DNA from: Plasmodiophora brassicae
Taxonomy: Eukaryota; Endomyxa: Phytomyxea; Phytomyxea; Plasmodiophorida
DNA length: 64,000 nt
Assembly: GCA_036867785.1 (NCBI GenBank)
Contig: CP145415.1
Span: 1,054,001-1,118,000, forward strand
Reading direction: 5' to 3'
In this document: in pieces, positions 46,480 through 56,970 of the stretch
Layout: each line of letters begins with the position of its first letter
Position numbering within the stretch: position 1 is the stretch's first letter
Position numbers and translations under genes: made by a program
Notes under the pieces: model-generated
What the model was told of the DNA's origin: nothing
Databases searched by the model: none
Seen by the model: only the letters and a program-made list of their open reading frames with translations

Positions 46480-46804
46480 GGCGTCGCTACGGTGCGGGGC
46501 AGTGTCCCGGAATGTGCTGACGGGCCGGGGCCGGGATGGGCAGTCGCGAACTCCGCCGCTCGCACGCTCGGACCTGGACGACCAACTCCGACAACACAAC
46601 CGGTTACGCCCCGGCCAAACAGTTGGGCGCGGCTATACACGCGCTGCTCCTGCTGGCGTTTCCACTACACTGCTGCTGAAGACGGGCGATCCGTGAGGCG
46701 TGCGATGTGCCCCTCTCCCCGCAAGGTTTGACTGCCGGCAGGAGGCCAGCGGGAGTGGCGTGCGTGTCAGGCGTCGACATGGCGGTCCACACCGGCGAGT
46801 ACGG
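46480..46804. other. 325-bp intergenic region
   Basis: The region between two minus-strand genes, upstream of the Mia40-like gene. No coding frame persists. Confidence 0.4.
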
Positions 46805-47569
46805 TCAGTTGCTGCTGCTGTATCTCGAAACGTCTATCATCGTCGTCGTCGGCGCCGCTGTCAACTTCACATCCGCCGTCGCCGTGCCCGAATGTTTCTT
46901 CTTGATGTGCAGGTTCAGGGCAGGTCCCTGTGGTGCCACGTGGTGTCAGTAAATAATCAACGTGCGCCCCAATGTCATGCAAATGGCCGCTTACCGAACC
47001 GTACGCCTTCGGGCACCCTGGATAACGGCACCGAAACGTTCGGACGACCTCCGATGGGGGCAGGCGTCGACGTTTCTGGTACTGGAACCCCGGGCGCCAG
47101 CTCTGCGGGAACAGAGCCACCATCTGGGCAACGCGCTGGTAGTCGTAGACCGGCACCGGTGCCATACAGTACGCCTTGTCACTGGCCGTCGTTGGCGACT
47201 GAACTTGTAGCACGGCAATGGGAGCGCTTTCACCACGCGAGGTCGGCGCCCATCTGGACGCGGACGGTTAGAAGGAGCAGGCGGAGTGATGGGCAGGACC
47301 AGTGCAACCGACCTGGGTACCGGGTTGGCGACCGCTGGCGCATTGGGTAACGTGCTGGCGAATGGGATGACGAATTGCGAGCGGGCTATGAAGGCCGACG
47401 TTGGCGACATCAGGAACGGGGTGTGGACGGGCGCCTGCATAGATGGTGCCAGAGAGACACCCGACTGGACTCTAACGACGCGTGGCCGCAGGACGCCGCC
47501 GTTAGACGTGGAAGGCATGGCGCCGAACGGAATGCCGCTGAGGGCGACCTGACGAGCCCCAGTCTGCAT
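46805..47569 (-). CDS. Single C2H2 zinc-finger protein
   Basis: A Pro/Ala/Ser-rich N-terminus (MQTGARQVALSGIPFG onward) leads to one finger whose two halves lie on different exons. CRYPGCPKAYGS joins ALNLHIKKKHSG after removal of an intron starting GTAAGC and ending ACCACAG. The result, C-x4-C-x12-H-x4-H, is the YGS/ALxLHIKxKH type of finger found in small plant and protist nuclear proteins. A basic KRRRLPPSEV segment precedes it. The stop is at 46805. The junction near 47200 between the N-terminal exon and the finger exon is uncertain. Confidence 0.62.
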
Positions 47570-47749
47570 TAGAAGGGCGATCGAAGCAGCAGTGGGTGAC
47601 GACCGTGACAGAGTACAGAATAGGGCGCCGGTGACGAGCAGTCGGGCACATCGTCGCCACTCTATTCGAGCTAACGATAACGGCAAGGACAGACGGTTAC
47701 AGAGGTACGCCGCCATCGATATACTGTTCCAACGCAGCACAACCTGCGT

Positions 47750-49606
47750 TTATGATGACGTAGATCGATCGGACCGGCCCTTTTCGAGCAAATCGTCTAA
47801 ACGGGTCAGCTTCTCGCGCGGCTTGCCCCGTGAGTGACCGCGCTCGACCTCGTCAGCGTCGATCGTCTTCCACCCGCTCTTGGTAACGACCGACAGCCCC
47901 GAATCGGCAACCGATTGCCACAGCGCATCCCGGTCCTGACCGCTGGTCTGTACGTGAGCGTCCGCCAGCACGGCCTGGACCGTCTCTGCAGCATCCATAA
48001 TGTTCGAACCGATGATGCCTAACGAGTGACGGTTACACGCAGCAGGAAGGGCAACGGGCCCATGGCTGTACATACCGGTGGCACCTCGCTTGATCCAGCC
48101 GGTGACATACAGACACGGGAACGTCGACCCATCAGATCGTATGGCCCGTCCGCCCACATTCGGGACAATGCCCTTGACATCGTCGAATGGGATCCCGTTA
48201 AACGAGATAGACCTCAACAAAGGTCAGCAGAGCGGTTGAAGCGCCCGATATCACATCGTACCGGTAACCGATGCTGCGGACCACAAGTCCTGCCTTGATT
48301 GTTTCGAATTCGCCGGTTGGTACAGACCGCTGCTGGCCAGGTGCACCTTCCAGCCTGGTGCGCTCGAATTCGATAGCACCGACCGACTCGGGATGCGAGT
48401 CGCTGGGCAGAATGCGAACCGGGTTAAGGTAAAAGCGCAGTCGAAGGACCGGCTGCCCCTCAACTATGGGCCTGGCCTGCTGCTCGCCTTCTTTCTGCGC
48501 TTTCCACAATATTTCCATCTTGCGATGAACGGCACGAGTCGTCAGCTCTTGCCGCGTCGCCTCGGTCATCAGATCTTTGTCAAGGTCCTCAGGACGAACT
48601 GAACCACATGCCTCGTTCAGCACATAACCGACAACTGTAGCACGAGAAACGCGTACTGATGGTTGGGAACGACCGCTTCGTTATCAGCTCACGCAGCTCC
48701 TTATTGGTGAACGATGACTGGGCGGGTCCACGACGCCCGACGACCGATACGTTCTCAATACGAGACTTTTGTAGCGCCTCGACAGCCTGCTCGGTAATAT
48801 CCGTATGCTGAAGAGACTCGCCACGCGAGCACAGCACACGGGCAACATCGATCGCAACGTTGCCTAGTCGAAATATTAGCAGACCGCCACCGAGCACGTA
48901 CGCGATTCCGATCTCGAGAACCTTGTCCAATGATAACGGCGTCTGTTACGTCCAGGTTGTATTTGTCGCCGACATGGTCCGGATGGCCATTGTACCAGTT
49001 GACGAACGCCCGCGCCGACACACAATTCTGAAGGTGCTCCCCTGGGATATTCATCGAGACGTCCGATCCTAGCGCGGAAGAGCAGTCAGCCCCAAATCGT
49101 TGGCAAGGGGGGACGGATTGGCCTAACCTGCACCGCATGCCAGGACGACGGAATCGTACGCCTTGAGGAGACCCTCGGCGGTTACGTCCCGATCCAGTTC
49201 GACGTTGCCGAAAAACCGGCACCGCTCATCGTCGAGGATCGACTGGAACTCGTTCGTCACCGACTTCGTATCCTGGTGGTCGGGCGCAACTGCCAGCACA
49301 CCCTCTCTCAATATCTCCAGTATCACCACCTGCCAGCTCACGCAAGCACACACACCTCCACTTCGCACGAGACCGAACGGCGTCGGCAAGCGTTCGACCC
49401 TGCACCGCCAACGCATGAGATCGCGCGTCGCTATACGCGGGCCAGGCCGGCGGGACGTACATGTCGACGCGACCGTCGGGGCGATCGCGCAGGAAGTACT
49501 TGGCGGTGTAGAACGCCGACGGGCCACTGCCCACAATGCAGATGTGCATGGCGCGCCGGGACGCCGGCCGCCATGCGCCCGCTGCTGACCGCCAGACGCG
49601 ACGCAT
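47750..49606 (-). CDS. NADPH:adrenodoxin reductase, mitochondrial
   Basis: FAD enzyme that passes electrons from NADPH to mitochondrial ferredoxin for Fe-S cluster and haem A synthesis. The start MRRVWRSAAGAWRPASRR is a presequence. The FAD motif HICIVGSGPSAFYTAKYF follows, then VAPDHQDTKSVTNEF, YDSVVLACGA, SARAFVNWYNGHPDH, GNVAIDVARVL, VSVVGRRGPAQSSFTNKELREL, the long helical spacer, LVVRSIGYR and CLYVTGWIKRGATGMYSHGP. At least five introns are needed. The C-terminus ends with a basic, Ser-rich tail. Neighbouring mitochondrial genes share no operon-like order. Confidence 0.92.
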
Positions 49607-49756
49607 GACGCGCGCGCACTCTATCTCTGTGTCCTGGGCGTGGTCGCCGTCGCCATACCCGGACCTTGAGCGTATATTATACACACGACGACGACCTGCT
49701 AGTACTTGATGAGCCTGACGGACACGGACAGATTCACGTAGCTGCGAGGAACATCG

Positions 49757-50431
49757 TTAGAGGGATCGGCGCGCGCACAGACACGTGGACACATACGTGT
49801 AGATGATGCCGCAGAGGACGCATCCCGGTTGCATGCGTTTGATGGTGCGCGTCCCGTGCCCTTTGCAGATGGCGTCGATCATCGTGCCGGCGCTGATGGA
49901 CGACTGCAGGAAAGGGATGCCGCTGTTCGGGAGCAGGGCGGGCGGGGCGATATCGGGGACGACCTTGCCGCCGTTCGCGTCGCTCGGATGGATCTTCGAG
50001 TACGCCGTGACGATGGCGCCCGCCTCTTTCAGGATCGGCTCGAAGTACATCGCATGTGGGATGATGCCATCGAGTTTCGTAGGCGGGACCAACTGGACGA
50101 GCGGATCCGGCACCGGCTTTTCGCAGTCGGCCAGGTTGTCGTACTCGCGACAGATCTCAATGTACTGCTGGTGGGCCTTGGAGTTCTGTCGCAGTACGAC
50201 GCTCCAGAACGCCGACTCGCCAACGCCAAACTTCTTGGCCCGGACGTACGTTCGCAGGCGTTTCAGCTTCTGCAGCGTGAACGGCAGCGTGGCCCCGAAC
50301 CGCGGCGGCTGCTCGTCACCATCGTCGTACTCGGGCACGGCCCGGTTGCCTCCGCTGACGCACCTCCTGTTCGCAACAACCACGGTCGCTGAGCATCGAC
50401 GTCTAGCGGTGCCCACCAGTGGCGCCAGCAT
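49757..50431 (-). CDS. Predicted mitochondrial protein, unknown
   Basis: Intronless 224-residue frame. The N-terminus MLAPLVGTARRRCSATVVVANRRC is Arg-rich without acids and amphipathic, a good mitochondrial targeting peptide. The body has helices LQKLKRLRTYVRAKKFG, KAHQQYIEICREYDNL and a Pro-rich segment VPDPLVQLVPPTK. Small structural subunits of mitochondrial complexes or ribosomes often look like this, but no family is recognised. Confidence 0.6.
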   Translation of the reverse strand: MLAPLVGTARRRCSATVVVANRRCVSGGNRAVPEYDDGDEQPPRFGATLPFTLQKLKRLRTYVRAKKFGVGESAFWSVVLRQNSKAHQQYIEICREYDNLADCEKPVPDPLVQLVPPTKLDGIIPHAMYFEPILKEAGAIVTAYSKIHPSDANGGKVVPDIAPPALLPNSGIPFLQSSISAGTMIDAICKGHGTRTIKRMQPGCVLCGIIYTYVSTCLCARRSL

Positions 50432-50793
50432 CGCTCCGTGGGGAAGCCCCGACCACGTTTCGCAACCGACGGAAATAGCGATGAGGACGAACCCTGCAAG
50501 GGACCCCAGCAGGCATTCATCGGGATTTCAGAACGCTCCCTCCGTCTCCATACGTACGATGTACGACTGCCGGCGCTCTGGCCAACCCCTACCGCACAGC
50601 ATGGTGGGGAACGTTCAGGAGCGGCGATCAGACTGGCCGTGTTGGCGGGGCGTTGCATTTCGGGAAAAACAGGGGGAGGGAGGCGCGGGCGAGCAGCAGC
50701 AGCGCAGCCCGGTCGTCCCGGAATTTTTGGGTCCGTTTGGGTCAGTCGCTTCGCCAGCCGGGTTTGCCCAGACGCGCACAGGTCGACTCTCCG
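50432..50793. promoter_or_regulatory. 362-bp divergent promoter region
   Basis: The spacer between the mitochondrial unknown and the CCCH-finger gene. A purine-rich tract (AAAAACAGGGGGAGGGAGG) lies at about 50665. No gene is seen. Confidence 0.4.
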
Positions 50794-52115
50794 ATGGCGT
50801 CGTTCGGGGCTCCGTCCAAGGCCCCGCTGATGGACGAGGCGAAGCTGATCAAGTATAAGACCGGTGCGGATATCCGCTTGCGCGGGTTGCTGCCTGGCGG
50901 TTTGCCTGACGCGCCCTGCCCTGCAATACAGTCATGTGCCAGCGCATGGTGCGAGCTGGCCAGTGCCGTTACGGGAACCTGTGCGATTTCGCACACAGCG
51001 CCAAGGAGCTGCGGCGCAACCTGAACCAGCACTGGTACCAGGGTGTCATGTGTGAGATTCCGGATCACGATGACAAGAAGTGTGAGTATGCGCATAACGA
51101 GATGGAGCTCGTCTATCACCCCTCCGTCTACAAGACGAAACTGTGTGATAAGTTCGCATCTCCTGATGGCTGCTCCAAGAATCAGGTACGGTCATTGCTG
51201 CGGTGTCCCCCTTGGTGTCGCTGACCTCCCGAATCGTTCCGTAGTACTGCGCCAACGCCCATGGGAAGCATGATCTGCGTCAGGGCAAGCCCCTTGGACC
51301 ACGTCCAGTGGCCACGTCTGGTTACGCGGCCACTGGCCGCTCTCCGTCACCGAATCCGTCGCCGCACGCCAATGCCAGGCGCGATTTCGACGGCAACGTA
51401 GGAGGATATTAGCGAGCGAAATCTGTATCGTCTCCGTATGCTGACGACGCGTGTTTCGCAACAACGGCAGCACGGATTCGCGGGATCCAAACCGCAGCAG
51501 CAGGGCGATATTGGTGGGCCCGTCGCTGCACAGCGACACCAGTCGTTCTCCAATTACAACGACCCTTCTGCCGCGCATATGGCCATGACGGGTATCCACG
51601 TCCTCCTTAGTTGACCACAACGCTAAACGTCTGCATAGGCTTCCACGAGTTTCAGGAAACTACGAACGACCTCAAGATTCGGATCCTTGATCTCGTCGAT
51701 CAAATATCTCAGATGCACGCCGAACGTGCTGCCTACGAGCAGAACCACAATGCCAGTCAGATGGTCCAGGTAAATGCTGTGCAAACCTAGCGGCTGCAGC
51801 GATGGATTCAAACACGGTTGCAGGATGCGTATAAGAGCAGCCGCGAGCAAGTCGCCCAGCTTCGTCAGCAGCTCGACAACGCGAAGCTGACGATTCAGGC
51901 CCAGCAAGGGAATCCGTCTGCGCTGGCCAGACTTTCGCCTGCGGCTCTTCAGCAGCTAGCCCGCAAGACGAGTCAGGTCTGTGACAGCGCTTGCGTTTGG
52001 AAGTGGTCATGGGAGTGACACTGCAGCAGGCCGCAGCGGCAATAGCGGCTTACAAGCCTTCGGGCAGCCCCAAGCACAACCTGATCAGCGACCTGTCCGA
52101 GCTGCACATTTCGTA
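50794..52115 (+). CDS. CCCH-type zinc-finger RNA-binding protein
   Basis: It begins MASFGAPSKAPLMDEAKLIKYKT. Two canonical C-x8-C-x5-C-x3-H fingers can be read: CQRMVRAGQCRYGNLCDFAH and, across an intron, YKTKLCDKFASPDGCSKNQ joined to YCANAH. A partial C-x9-C-x3-H set (CEIPDHDDKKCEYAH) lies between. After a Ser/Pro segment come a Gln-rich stretch, a coiled coil (TTNDLKIRILDLVDQISQM, YKSSREQVAQLRQQLDNAKL) and a C-terminus PKHNLISDLSELHIS with a stop at 52115. Five or so short introns. This layout resembles protist ZC3H-type mRNA regulators. Confidence 0.75.
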
Positions 52116-52440
52116 GCCTGGACGCGACTGACCCTGAGGAGCAGTATCGCCCACTTTTACTTATCAAGACCCGACGCCCATCGATGAATGTGCCCTCCGC
52201 GTGCTCACATCCGTACGATCAATCCTAGGATACATTCTTGCCATACTGTCTTAGTCTGGTATGTCGATGACGATGAGAAGAATGCTGACAACGGGTATAG
52301 CTGTTGCTGGCCTGGTGCATCACGGGGGCCCTCGTTAACGTTCAACCGAGGGACGACGGGCGAATGAACTCCGCGTGGCCAGGCCAACCCCACGACAGTA
52401 CTGTCGAGAGTGAACAGATCGAACGACCGGCGGCGGGATA

Positions 52441-52731
52441 ATGCTGCTGCCCGCCATACCGGCTCATGACTTCAGAGATCGGGTGCTGGACGACGTTAGT
52501 ACTGATGACCTGGATGGGGAAATGCTGCCGCGCCTTCCGACGACAACTCTGGTCACGTTCAAACGTCCCGCATGCCGAAAGCACGACCGTCGGGACCCGC
52601 TGCCTGGCCAACCGCACAGGTTGGTGGCGTCATGCGACGAACCCAGCAACAACTACGAAGTCGAGCAGCGCCGCTTCGCACCGGCACATCAACCATTTGT
52701 CCAACACGCTGAAATTGATTCAGGCAGTTGA
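52441..52731 (+). CDS. Possible small ORF, unrecognised
   Basis: A 96-codon open frame with an in-frame stop just upstream and codon use like its neighbours. It begins MLLPAIPAHDFRDRVLDD and continues with an acidic stretch (VSTDDLDGEML). The opposite strand is also open over part of this interval (helical run VPDVVNCLNQFQRVGQMV at about 52680-52740), so the coding strand is undecided. No family is recognised. Confidence 0.3.
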   Translation: MLLPAIPAHDFRDRVLDDVSTDDLDGEMLPRLPTTTLVTFKRPACRKHDRRDPLPGQPHRLVASCDEPSNNYEVEQRRFAPAHQPFVQHAEIDSGS

Positions 52732-52918
52732 CCACGTCAGGCACGAATGCCTGGCTGTGGTCCGGGTTCGCTGCTGCCGCCGAGCCTCTTGACTGAGCCG
52801 TTGCTGCTTTCCAAGCGCTTAGCTCCTCGCTCCTAGCAGAGACGTTCACAGGCCGCATGGTGGGTGCCCTATTGATTCTGCAGGAATGGCCAGGCTTGGG
52901 AATCGAGGCCCACCTACT

Positions 52919-53103
52919 CAAGAGGCAGGGCAGCGTCGACCTCGATAGGCAAGGCCATGACGACTGATGCCCGTGACGTTCAAGAGGCAGGGCAGCGTCG
53001 ACCTCGATAGGCAAGGCCATGACGACTGATGCCCGTGACGTTCAAGAGGCAGGGCAGCGTCGACCTCGATAGGCAAGGCCATGACGACTGATGCCCGTGA
53101 CGT
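52919..53103. repeat. 62-bp minisatellite, three copies
   Basis: Three head-to-tail copies of a 62-bp unit starting CAAGAGGCAGGGCAGCGTCG at 52919, 52981 and 53043, nearly or fully identical. The period is not a multiple of three, so any frame across it changes with each copy. On the minus strand the preceding sequence (about 53110-53210) has a coding-like run (LRDETGDVYVYRGEPDE) that enters the array. The array may therefore sit in or at the end of a small gene. Confidence 0.9.
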
Positions 53104-53356
53104 CATGCTGACAGGCTCAACTTCGTCGGGTTCGCCTCTATAGACGTAGACGTCGCCGGTCTCGTCCCGCAGCTGGCGCCCAAGGTGGGGCAGGGTTATT
53201 CTGGCACACGTGATAGGTCACATCCCGCAACGCGGCTATACCCCATGCGGAGCAGGGAATCGCCATGCATTATGAACGTTAACGAAGATCTGGGTCTGAC
53301 CATGCAATGCTGTATTACGGCACGAACGTTTTCGAAGAAACAGGCATGCCAAGGGA

Positions 53357-53887
53357 TTACTTGAGAGGGATGAAGCGAGACGAGTTGGTGGCACCGATAC
53401 CCGGGCGACCGTGCTGGACGGGCTTGTACGACAGCGAGAATTCGCCGAGGTAGTGCCCAACCATGTCGGGCTTGACCTCAACGTGGCCGAACGCCTTACC
53501 GTTGTAGACGCCGACAACGCTGCCGACCATTTCCGGCACGACAATCATGTTCCGCAGGTGCGTGTTGACGGGAGCCGGCTTCTCGTTCGGTCCGGCCGCC
53601 TTCTTGGCCTTCCGAAGCCGCTTAATCAGCGCAAGAGGCTGAGCCTTCAGGCCGCGCTTCAAACGGCGGCGAACATTGGACGGGAACAGAGACAGGAGCT
53701 CCGATCGCGGACGACCGATCAGGTCCTGTACCTCAATGCCACGGTAGAAGAACTTCTTGTGCGTCTGACGCTTGACGAAGCCGGTCGTCTGAGCGGGAGC
53801 CGCCTCCGTGTCCGACTACAAATCACAACCGGTCAGCACATCGAGATGACGACCAGCAATTGCGATCGATGACGACGCGCGTACCAT
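53357..53887 (-). CDS. RPS15: 40S ribosomal protein uS19 (RPS15)
   Basis: Small-subunit ribosomal protein at the subunit head. Exons 53885-53887 (only the ATG) and 53357-53815 give 153 residues, SDTEAAPAQ onward. Family motifs are [91 protein letters not shown] and [14 protein letters not shown]. The 69-nt intron 53816-53884 starts directly after the initiator codon, a placement common in ribosomal-protein genes. Confidence 0.96.
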
Positions 53888-54198
53888 GGCTGCCGCTTCT
53901 TCTGGAACTAACAAACGGCACGTCGCGGACTCCGCAAGTCCGCAGCGGGGCGAACATCCTACTATTAGGGCGCCCTCATATACCGATATCCCGGGGCGTG
54001 GCGTGCTGGCCCAGATAAGGGCGCGAAAGATCTTTAGCGCATTCCAGCGCGCGCCCGCGATTAGTATCTCGTTTGGAATTGTTCGAGAATCTGTGGCACT
54101 TCGCGATAGTGATGGCGCCGCGAACACCTGCCGTTGCTGACGAGGTACGTTGGAGCTGAGCGCTGCGCGACGAGTGTCGCAGCGGTGCTGATGGCCGG
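53888..54198. promoter_or_regulatory. 311-bp divergent promoter, uS19 and poly-Asp gene
   Basis: A GC-rich divergent spacer. A plus-strand frame in it (from ATG at about 53886) overlaps the uS19 start and has no family match, so I treat it as promoter/5' UTR. Confidence 0.4.
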
Positions 54199-54833
54199 AT
54201 GTTGCAGGCCGTCATCGTGTCCCAGAGATCATTGGCGACTCTGCAGAGCCGTCTACAACAGTTCGTGCACAACCTGAACACGGCAACAGAATCAGGCACG
54301 TTCCTGCAATCGGTGGATGCCATCCAGGAGATCGTCAGGGACATCACGACCTGCGCGTCCATGCAGCAGACCGAGCTGTCGTCGTTATTGGCCACGCTTA
54401 ATCGAAACCGGGTATGGGCGGGATGCCTCTCGTATCCGCTTATAATCTTACAGTCGCCACCAATGTCAGGCGGCGCAGCTGGAGACGCTATCCAGGGCGC
54501 TAGTCGACCACCGAGGGCAGCAGGAACGCGAAGCCTTTATCAAAGAAGGTTGCCCTGTTTGCACGTTCCGGCACAGCACCAGTCGAATTAACAACGTTGG
54601 CAGGCGAGGAAGGCGCAGCACCCGTGGATCGTCGCCAGGAGGAGGACGACGCAATGGTGGAAAGCGTACCGGACGACGATAATGATTGTACGAGCGAGAC
54701 AGGTGTCGACTGCGTCGATGACTCGGATCAAGACGAGGATGTCGCATTTAGTGATGACCTGTACGACGACGACGACGACGACGTGGACATCGATGACGAT
54801 GACGACGACGACGACGACGACGTCTTTGAATAA
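54199..54833 (+). CDS. Coiled-coil protein with poly-aspartate tail
   Basis: The N-terminal exon encodes a coiled coil (SLATLQSRLQQFVHNLNT, AIQEIVRDITTCASMQQ). After an intron near 54410-54470 the helix continues (AAQLETLSRALVDHRGQQEREAF). The terminal frame ends in an extreme acidic tail, about 25 Asp in 30 residues, encoded by a GAC repeat at about 54764-54830. The junction between helix and acidic tail is uncertain (a possible intron of under 35 nt near 54550). Acidic tails of this type occur in histone chaperones and nucleolar proteins, but no family is recognised. Confidence 0.5.
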
Positions 54834-54971
54834 TATGCACCAGTAGGTGCCAGTCGAATCATAAATGTACCATTGCGCTGTTAATGGCATCATGCGACCC
54901 TGCCTGCGTCTGTGACGGCGGCCAGCGAGTTTCCACAGGCCGCCACATACTAGCGTTGTTCGCCGGCTGCC

Positions 54972-56938
54972 ATGGCCGGTCATGACGGGACGACGAACGC
55001 GATCACCAGGGCCATTGACGAGTTGCGATCGTCATGTAAGGGGGCGGCCACGTTGCTGATCGAGCTGGATCAGGCCACCGCTCGTGGCCGAATCGAGGAA
55101 GCCGTGCGCCGAGAACTAGACGCCATGGTTGCCGAGCAGCGCGCCCGGTTCGAACGGGAAGCCCAGCAGTGCCGAGACCTGGCCGCCGAGTTGCAGCATT
55201 GGAAAGCGGAAGCCGACAAGCTCGCGCACGCCAGCCATGTCGTCCAGGACCGCATCCGAGACCTGAAGGCGTCAGTTGCAGAGCGGCGTCGCTGTCGGCG
55301 ACCTCGCCCCGTCCTGAAGTCGGCACCGATTAAGACGCCGGATGCGGGTTCCGAATCGGCCCGGGAGGCGGCCATTCGTCAGCGGGCGCCAGCGCGTCCA
55401 GTCGGACGCCGACCCGAACGAATGTTCGACACGTTCGCCGTGATCGGCGCTGACGAACGGTCGCCGGCGACGCCGGTCGTCCAGTTCCGCTACCCGAACC
55501 GGATCGATACCGGCGCGCTGGACGACGCCCAGCTGATCGCGTTCGCATTCCCCACTGGCGAGGTGCGCATGTCGTCGTACACGTCATCAGGCGGGGCACG
55601 GGTCAACGGGTGCTGGCGTTGGCAGGTCCCAGTGACGACCGTGGACGTCAGCCAGTCGTCGAGCACGCTGTCGTGCGTTCGCCTCGGGCAGGACCAGTTC
55701 AGGAAGGGCGCCAACTGCCACATCTTCATGCACCGTCGGGATTGCGACGAGCACGACCAGGCCAGCGTGTATGGCGTCTGCGTTCGTGTTCGCGAGGCGC
55801 GCCGACTGGTACGTACAGTGCCGTCCCCCTGGATGGCAGTGCCCGTCTGACGCTGCGCCCCATGCCCCACCAGCCCGATGGCCAGGACGGCATCACCGAG
55901 GTCGCCTTCTGCACCATGAGCAGGTCCCCGTACTTCTCCGTCCAGTTCGACATGATCGAACGCATTCTCGGTACAGGGGCGTTGGCATGTGAAACGGCCC
56001 CGAGTCTGACGAGCGACGCCGGCAACATCAGCGGCCAGGAAGCTGTTCCGCCTGGGCGGCACTGGCGGCGAAGGCCCAGGCGCTTCATGGGTCGACCCGA
56101 TCACCGACCGCCGAAGTGGATGCACGTCGATCCTCGAGGACATCTACATGGCGACCATGCCCGATCCGGATCACATCGTCAAGGTCGCGTGCCCGTACGA
56201 GCTCCCGATGATCGTGTTCAAGCGGCCGCGTCTCGAGATCGACGCCATTCGCGAGTGGTGCTGCAGGTGGCGTTCGTCGGGTGCATGTGCCGCTCCCACA
56301 CCCACACTGAACGGTGGATCTGCCTTAGCCTGGCGTTCAGCGTCAGCTCAAGCGACACGCTGGTCCTCATCCTTGACCTGGCGCTACGGGAGCACAGCGT
56401 CATCGTCGTCAGCGACAACCTATCGCTCGTGTCGGCATCCGTCTTCGCCATCGTCGTCATGATCGCGCCGTTGCAGTGGCAGGGCGTCCTCCTGCCGATC
56501 CTGCCTCAGTCCATGGAGGAATTCCTGCAAGCCCCCGTCCCGTTCATCGCCGGCGTCCAGCGACTCCCCGCCCAGATCGCAAGCAGCGACGACCTGGACG
56601 ACAACGTCGCCGTCTGGTTCCCGGAGCAAGACGACATCTGGTTGCCGAGGCGATTCCACGGGCGCATGCCCGGCGCCGACCGCCTCATCGATCGCCTGAG
56701 ACCTCGGCTGCAGGCCCTGCAATCCCGATCGCGGAAGGTCCTGTACACGTGCAATAACGCGCAGGCCATCGCCGTCAACAACGTCACGTCGCAGGTGGCC
56801 GACGTCGTCCAACGGCTCGTCGACGACGACCATGCCGACGAGTGCGAGGGAGAGCAGGATGCCGCCGATCGCGAGTACCGGCAGCGCCTTCGGGCGACGC
56901 AGATGATGACACAGTGGAAGGCAACGACGTTGCCGTAA
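54972..56938 (+). CDS. DENN-domain protein, predicted Rab guanine-nucleotide exchange factor
   Basis: An N-terminal coiled coil (AVRRELDAMVAEQRARFERE) leads to a basic linker. A tripartite DENN module follows. The uDENN part has FDTFAVIGADE, VVQFRYPNRI and, after an intron, ITEVAFCTMSRSPYFSV. A second intron brings in KLFRLGG and DIYMATMPDPDH with PMIVFKRPRLE. The cDENN part is very clear: LVLILDLALREHSVIVVS, LSLVSASVFAIVVMIAPLQWQGVLLPILP and FLQAPVPFIAGVQRLP. The C-terminal helices correspond to dDENN. At least three introns. It would act on an endomembrane Rab that cannot be predicted here. Confidence 0.82.
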
Positions 56939-56970
56939 TACGCAACCGCGCCCCCCGTTGATACAGAACG

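Noticed and set aside
51192-51907. Minus-strand frames inside the CCCH gene, one of them hydrophobic
   Set aside because: They are shadows; plus-strand exons there encode the coiled coil and finger continuity.
52919-53103. CRISPR array
   Set aside because: The copies are directly adjacent with no variable spacers, in a eukaryotic context.
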